Assembly (NCBI GenBank): GCA_945900695.1
Contig: CAMDJU010000064.1
Span: 1-11,597 of the forward strand
Length of the DNA stretch: 11,597 nt
Reading direction: 5' to 3'
Origin: Bordetella parapertussis
GTDB taxonomy: Bacteria; Pseudomonadota; Gammaproteobacteria; Burkholderiales; Burkholderiaceae_C
Shown: in pieces, positions 6,943 to 11,597 of the stretch
Numbering within the stretch: position 1 is the stretch's first letter
How the letters are laid out: every line of letters begins with the position of its first letter
Made by a program: the position numbers and the translations under genes
Notes under the pieces: model-generated
Told to the model about the DNA's origin: nothing
The model's database searches: none
What the model saw: only the letters and a program-made list of their open reading frames with translations

Positions 6943-8328
6943 TTACTCGGCCTCGCTGCTGCCGGCCATGTCGTAGCGACGCAACTTCACATACAGGCTT
7001 TGGCGCGACAACCCCAGCATTTCTGCCGCCGAAGCGCGGTTGTTGTGGGTCAGCTGCAACGCCGCTTGGATGCACATGCGCTCGATCATGTCGCTGGTCT
7101 CGCCCACGATGTCTTTCATCGGCATGCGCCCGACCAGCTGGGCCAATTGGGCCACTGAGCCCGCCATGCCCGACTCAATGGGGGCTTCGGGCAGGCGTTG
7201 GCGGCCCACGTCGCGCACAAAAAAACCATATAAAGCCTGCGGACCGGTCAAGGTCAGGGCCGAAATCTCCACCGCCACTTGGGTGCCAGCCATGGTGCGC
7301 AAATCTGTGGCAAAGCCACGCACGCTGCCAGTTTGGCGGATATTGGTTTGCAACACGCCCCAATCGACACTGCCGCGGCTCAACCATCGCTCCATGGCTT
7401 GGCCTTGCAACTGGGCCAAGGAAGTGGCCCCCACCAGCGATACCAATTCGGCATTGGCCGCCACCACCGAGCCTTGCCGGTCGGTGACCAACAAGCCCAT
7501 GGGTGAGCGCTCCATGGCTTCACTGAACCAGCCCTGCGCATCGGGTTGGGCCTCCGACAACGCACCCGCATTGGGCAGCAGTCGGATCAAAAATTGTGCA
7601 CCACCTTCTTGGCGAAACACAGATACCGACAAGGCGCTGTCTTGCGAGGTGCCCATGAACCGGGCACGGCCAATTTCAGCCCGTCCGGTGGCTTGGGCCA
7701 TGCGCAGCAAGGCTTGCAGTGCATCTCGGTGTTGGCTCTCAAAACACTCGTTGATCTCGCGCCCGACCAAGCGCTTGCCCGCGTCCTTGACCCAGGCTTG
7801 GGCCGCCGGATTGGCTTCCATCACCCGTTGCGAGGCCACATCGACCACCAGCACGGGTTCGCCAGAGGTTTCAAACAAAATGCGGTAGCGCGCCTCCATG
7901 TGGCGCAAGCGCATGTAGTCGCGCTCCATGGATTGCTGCGCATCCATCAAACGCTGTTGCAATCCGGCCACGATCGACATGTCGCGGCCCAGCACCAAGC
8001 TCATGCCTTCCTCCGCCAAAGGCACGGCCACGTACTGCAAAGGCACATCGCTGCCGCCCGGCATTTGCGATCTGTGGTTAATGTGGCGCCAACGCAACAC
8101 CTCGCCGGCCTTGGCGGCCAACATTTCAGGCAATTTGGGCAAGCTGTCTTCAGCAAAGGTGTCCAACCAGGGCCGACCCACCCAGCTTCGGCAATCGAGC
8201 GCTGCCCAGTCGCTGCGCGACATAGACACCTCTTGAACCACGCCCGCCTCGTCCAACAGCAAAGCAATGTCCGAGCTGGCGCCAATCAGCTGAGACATAT
8301 CCGACGGTGAGAGAGACGAAATTTGCAT
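6943..8328 (-). CDS. ppsR: PpsR/CrtJ-type transcriptional regulator of photosynthesis genes
   Basis: PpsR (CrtJ) is the redox-responsive repressor of photosynthesis genes in purple bacteria; in Rubrivivax the homologue also activates some promoters. The 461-residue protein has the family layout: an N-terminal PAS-like domain (about 12-115), a helical Q-linker (about 120-147), PAS1 from ARYRILFETSGEPVLVVD (about 147-256), PAS2 from FSEAMERSPMGLLVTD onward, and a C-terminal Fis-type helix-turn-helix. The HTH reads NNRASAAEMLGLSRQSLYVK (429-448). Cysteines occur only at 46, 195 and 419; Cys419, just before the HTH, is near the position of the redox-active CrtJ/PpsR cysteine (about 420-424). The ATG at 8328 has GAAGG three bases upstream, which is tight; the ATG at 8298 is an alternative. 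It sits between ppaA and bchG on the same strand, and operators of its expected type flank the cluster. Confidence 0.95.
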   Translation of the reverse strand: MQISSLSPSDMSQLIGASSDIALLLDEAGVVQEVSMSRSDWAALDCRSWVGRPWLDTFAEDSLPKLPEMLAAKAGEVLRWRHINHRSQMPGGSDVPLQYVAVPLAEEGMSLVLGRDMSIVAGLQQRLMDAQQSMERDYMRLRHMEARYRILFETSGEPVLVVDVASQRVMEANPAAQAWVKDAGKRLVGREINECFESQHRDALQALLRMAQATGRAEIGRARFMGTSQDSALSVSVFRQEGGAQFLIRLLPNAGALSEAQPDAQGWFSEAMERSPMGLLVTDRQGSVVAANAELVSLVGATSLAQLQGQAMERWLSRGSVDWGVLQTNIRQTGSVRGFATDLRTMAGTQVAVEISALTLTGPQALYGFFVRDVGRQRLPEAPIESGMAGSVAQLAQLVGRMPMKDIVGETSDMIERMCIQAALQLTHNNRASAAEMLGLSRQSLYVKLRRYDMAGSSEAE

Positions 8329-8457
8329 AAACCTTCAATCATGAGCCTCGCAGATGTCTGCCTGGCTTGTCACACCTCAACGTCTACAGGGCGTTTCGAT
8401 GCGGAATGTAACACCGTCCAACTTTCGTCTAGGGCAAAAAGCCAGCAATTGCGAGGA
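8329..8457. other. ppaA-ppsR intergenic region
   Basis: A gap of 129 bases separates the ppaA stop from the ppsR start. I searched it for TGT-N12-ACA and found none (TGT at 8355, 8368 and 8407 lack a partner at N12). It also shows no convincing terminator and no clear -35/-10 pair pointing at ppsR. ppsR may be read through from ppaA or have a weak promoter here. Confidence 0.5.
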
Positions 8458-9264
8458 TTAACCACGCGAAACGCCTCTGGCGCGGCCCTGAGTCACCTGC
8501 CGCTGCCTGCGCATGCGCACTTGTTCGGCGGCGTCACGCAAGGCCTGATCGGCCGAACCGCTGGAGAAATCTGCCCCCAAGGTGGCCGCCAAATGGGGGT
8601 CTTGGGCCAACATGGGTCCGCCCACCATGATCGCCACCTGCGGGTTCAGCGAGCGTTGGCGCAATTGGACAATGTGCTTGGTGAGCGCGGGGAGTTCGCG
8701 CTGGGTGCTGACCGAAATGGCCACCAGGTCAAATGCTTCATTGGCGACGGTGGACAAAGCTTCAAAGCGGCCCATTTTGGAGGCGCTGGTGACACTCCAG
8801 CCGTCCCGGCGGAAAAACTCCGCCAACATCATCAATCCCAAGGCGTGTTGCGCGTTGGGTTGACCCATCATCAAGGCGCGGTGGCCCGCCGGGGCCGCGT
8901 AACCGCTGGACTGGGCCAAAAACTGCGGGCTGAACTCGACCAGCAAGTCCTGCAAATGGCTGTGGCCAACGGTGCAATGGGCAAAGTCAACGCTGTCGGC
9001 TTGCCACCATTGGCCCAACAACCTGGCCGCCGGGGCCAGCACTTGCAGATATAAAGTGTCCAAGGCCATGCCCTGGGCCAACCAAGCCTGGAAACACGCC
9101 CGCGTTTGCTCACGCCCATGCAAACAAGCCAAAGCCAATTGCAAGGCGTGCCCGCGCAAGGCAAGGTCTTGCTGTTGCACAAATTGTTGATGCTCGCTCA
9201 TCAACCTGTCCACCACCCATTCGGTGATGGCCGGAACGATGGCCACCGTCTGTTCTTGATTCAA
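8458..9264 (-). CDS. ppaA: PpaA/AerR-type cobalamin-binding antirepressor
   Basis: PpaA/AerR proteins bind vitamin B12 in a light-dependent way and antagonise or modulate PpsR/CrtJ; the gene is normally next to ppsR, as here. The product (up to 268 residues) has an N-terminal helical region with LLGQWWQADSVDFAHCTVGHSHLQ, similar to helices that precede B12 domains. It then has a Rossmann-like cobalamin-binding fold: RALMMGQPNAQHALGL with candidate cobalt ligand His140 (QxHxxG in place of DxHxxG), FDLVAISVS, and VAIMVGGPML followed by GADFSSGSADQAL. The longest start is a TTG at 9264, two codons after an in-frame TAG and without a good Shine-Dalgarno. A GTG at 9246 and an ATG at 9201 are alternatives. 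The family call is firm; the start is not. Confidence 0.9.
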   Translation of the reverse strand: MNQEQTVAIVPAITEWVVDRLMSEHQQFVQQQDLALRGHALQLALACLHGREQTRACFQAWLAQGMALDTLYLQVLAPAARLLGQWWQADSVDFAHCTVGHSHLQDLLVEFSPQFLAQSSGYAAPAGHRALMMGQPNAQHALGLMMLAEFFRRDGWSVTSASKMGRFEALSTVANEAFDLVAISVSTQRELPALTKHIVQLRQRSLNPQVAIMVGGPMLAQDPHLAATLGADFSSGSADQALRDAAEQVRMRRQRQVTQGRARGVSRG

Positions 9265-9347
9265 GCCCTAGACCCCTCACAATGCGCGCCCAGCAACCAA
9301 ACCCACACACGCAAGCTTGGCCTGGATCCTGTCCAAAAGTTACTGAA

Positions 9348-9365
9348 TGTCAACCGATTCAGACA
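9348..9365. promoter_or_regulatory. PpsR/CrtJ-type box in the ppaA-bchF intergenic region
   Basis: TGTCAACCGATTCAGACA matches TGT-N12-ACA exactly. It lies 84 bases on the ppaA side of the near-consensus box at 9450-9467 (102 bp centre to centre, close to a whole number of helical turns). That arrangement would suit distal PpsR sites or repression of both divergent genes. Its left end reads TTGACA on the minus strand. Confidence 0.75.
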
Positions 9366-9403
9366 TCGGCAGACCCCAGGGACACAGTGTCTTTATATTT
9401 CCC

Positions 9404-9433
9404 ATGACATATACATAGTGAAAACCCTATAAG
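9404..9433 (+). promoter_or_regulatory. Candidate upstream bchF promoter (P2)
   Basis: ATGACA (9404-9409) and TATAAG (9428-9433) are separated by 18 bases and match the sigma70 consensus at 10 of 12 positions. Transcription would start near 9440, giving a leader of about 80 bases that contains the box at 9450-9467. It is predicted from sequence only. Confidence 0.5.
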
Positions 9434-9449
9434 TGTCAACTAAATATAC

Positions 9450-9467
9450 CGTCAACTCTGATTGACA
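9450..9467. promoter_or_regulatory. Near-consensus PpsR/CrtJ box overlapping the bchF -35
   Basis: CGTCAACTCTGATTGACA is one base from TGT-N12-ACA and keeps the GTCAA/TTGAC inverted arms intact. Its right end is the TTGACA hexamer at 9462-9467 used as -35 in the proximal bchF promoter, so bound repressor would block RNA polymerase directly. A further half-site, TGTCAAC, starts at 9434. Confidence 0.7.
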
Positions 9468-9490
9468 GATGCGCATTCATTGCCTAAAGT
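9462..9490 (+). promoter_or_regulatory. Candidate proximal bchFNB promoter (P1)
   Basis: A perfect TTGACA -35 (9462-9467) is followed after 17 bases by TAAAGT (9485-9490, 4/6 to TATAAT). The predicted start of transcription is near 9497, about 25 bases before the bchF ATG, which leaves room for the AAGG ribosome-binding site. The TTG inside this -35 is therefore not the bchF start codon. Confidence 0.65.
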
Positions 9491-9521
9491 GACCTCATAC
9501 GAATTGGTCCCAAGGTCAAGC

Positions 9522-11338
<1,817 letters not shown>

Positions 11339-11349
11339 GGCAAACCACC

Positions 11350-11597
11350 ATGCAACTCACCCTCTGGACTTACGAAGGCCCACCCCACATCGGGGCGATG
11401 CGCATCGCCACCGCCATGCGCGATGTGCACTATGTGTTGCACGCGCCACAGGGCGACACCTACGCCGATTTGTTGTTCACCATGATCGAGCGCCTGCCGC
11501 GCCGCCCACCGGTGACCTACACCACCTTCCAAGCGCGCGACCTGGGTGGCGACACCGCCGAGCTGTTCAAAAACGCCGCCCGTGATGCCTTTGAGCG
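11350..11597 (+). CDS. bchB: Light-independent protochlorophyllide reductase subunit B (N-terminal part)
   Basis: BchB is the partner of BchN in the NB component of dark-operative protochlorophyllide reductase. Only the first 82 codons are present; the frame runs off the window. The N-terminus [20 protein letters not shown] and the stretch [19 protein letters not shown], followed by [20 protein letters not shown], are typical of the family. Asp36 (in APQGD), the unusual aspartate ligand that BchB donates to the shared [4Fe-4S] cluster, is in place and complements the three BchN cysteines upstream. The ATG at 11350 follows the bchN stop by 11 bases, and TGAGG overlapping that stop serves as the ribosome-binding site. 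bchH, bchL and bchM are expected to follow beyond the window, by analogy with Rhodobacter. Confidence 0.96.
   Translation, partial: MQLTLWTYEGPPHIGAMRIATAMRDVHYVLHAPQGDTYADLLFTMIERLPRRPPVTYTTFQARDLGGDTAELFKNAARDAFE

Larger units (their letters stand above)
9265..9521. promoter_or_regulatory. Divergent ppaA/bchF control region
   Basis: This AT-richer 257-base gap lies between the divergently transcribed ppaA and bchF. It holds the PpsR-type boxes and the bchF promoters listed separately. For ppaA, the complement of 9434-9439 is a perfect TTGACA -35, but the best -10 candidates downstream are weak (TGTATA at spacing 18, TATGTA at 16). A TATAAA lies at complement 9392-9397 without a -35. The ppaA promoter is therefore unassigned. 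Confidence 0.6.

Noticed and set aside
9388..9409. TGTC...GACA inverted repeat in the bchF control region as a PpsR box
   Set aside because: The interval between TGT and ACA is 16 bases, outside the consensus, and it runs into the candidate P2 -35.
9106..9432. Plus-strand frame across the ppaA 5' end and intergenic region
   Set aside because: It is a shadow of ppaA that continues through promoter sequence with no recognisable protein features.

Overview
This window is an internal piece of a purple-bacterial photosynthesis gene cluster. It carries genes for bacteriochlorophyll a synthesis, pigment-protein assembly, redox/light regulation and electron donation to the reaction centre. High GC, the (bchD)-bchO, bchG-bch2-bchP and ppsR/ppaA-bchFNB blocks, and a high-potential iron-sulfur protein gene fit a photosynthetic betaproteobacterium of the Burkholderiales (Comamonadaceae-like, e.g. 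the Rhodoferax/Limnohabitans/Rubrivivax neighbourhood). The genus is an inference from gene content and style; no rRNA or other taxonomic marker is present.

Layout. Positions 1-2072 (+): the 3' part of bchD (Mg-chelatase subunit), then bchO. A bidirectional rho-independent terminator (about 2141-2172) separates them from the convergent minus-strand block. Positions 2233-2538 (-): a Tat-exported HiPIP gene. Positions 2683-6807 (-): bchG, a PucC-family gene (bch2), bchP and tspO, transcribed in that order, with the stop and start codons at all three junctions overlapping as ATGA. This looks like one translationally coupled unit for the last steps of bacteriochlorophyll synthesis (esterification, pigment-carrier protein, geranylgeranyl reduction) plus a tetrapyrrole-binding TspO. 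Positions 6943-9264 (-): the regulators ppsR (PAS-PAS-HTH repressor) and ppaA/aerR (B12-binding antirepressor). Positions 9522-11597 (+): bchF, bchN and the start of bchB, which encode vinyl hydration and the dark-operative protochlorophyllide reductase.

Regulation can be read directly. PpsR/CrtJ-type TGT-N12-ACA palindromes sit in front of bchG (one perfect copy plus one degenerate copy 7 bp away) and between ppaA and bchF (one perfect copy, plus a near-consensus copy overlapping the -35 hexamer of a good sigma70-like bchF promoter). The regulators encoded here therefore probably control the operons on either side of them.

I see no wholly new system. The points that deserve a second look are the compact operon with bchG next to ppsR and no bchE/bchJ between them, HiPIP and TspO inside the cluster, a low-complexity C-terminal tail on TspO, the ppaA start codon, and the operator architecture. 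No tRNA, rRNA, CRISPR array, insertion sequence or attachment site was recognised, and no gene-free stretch exceeds 300 bases.
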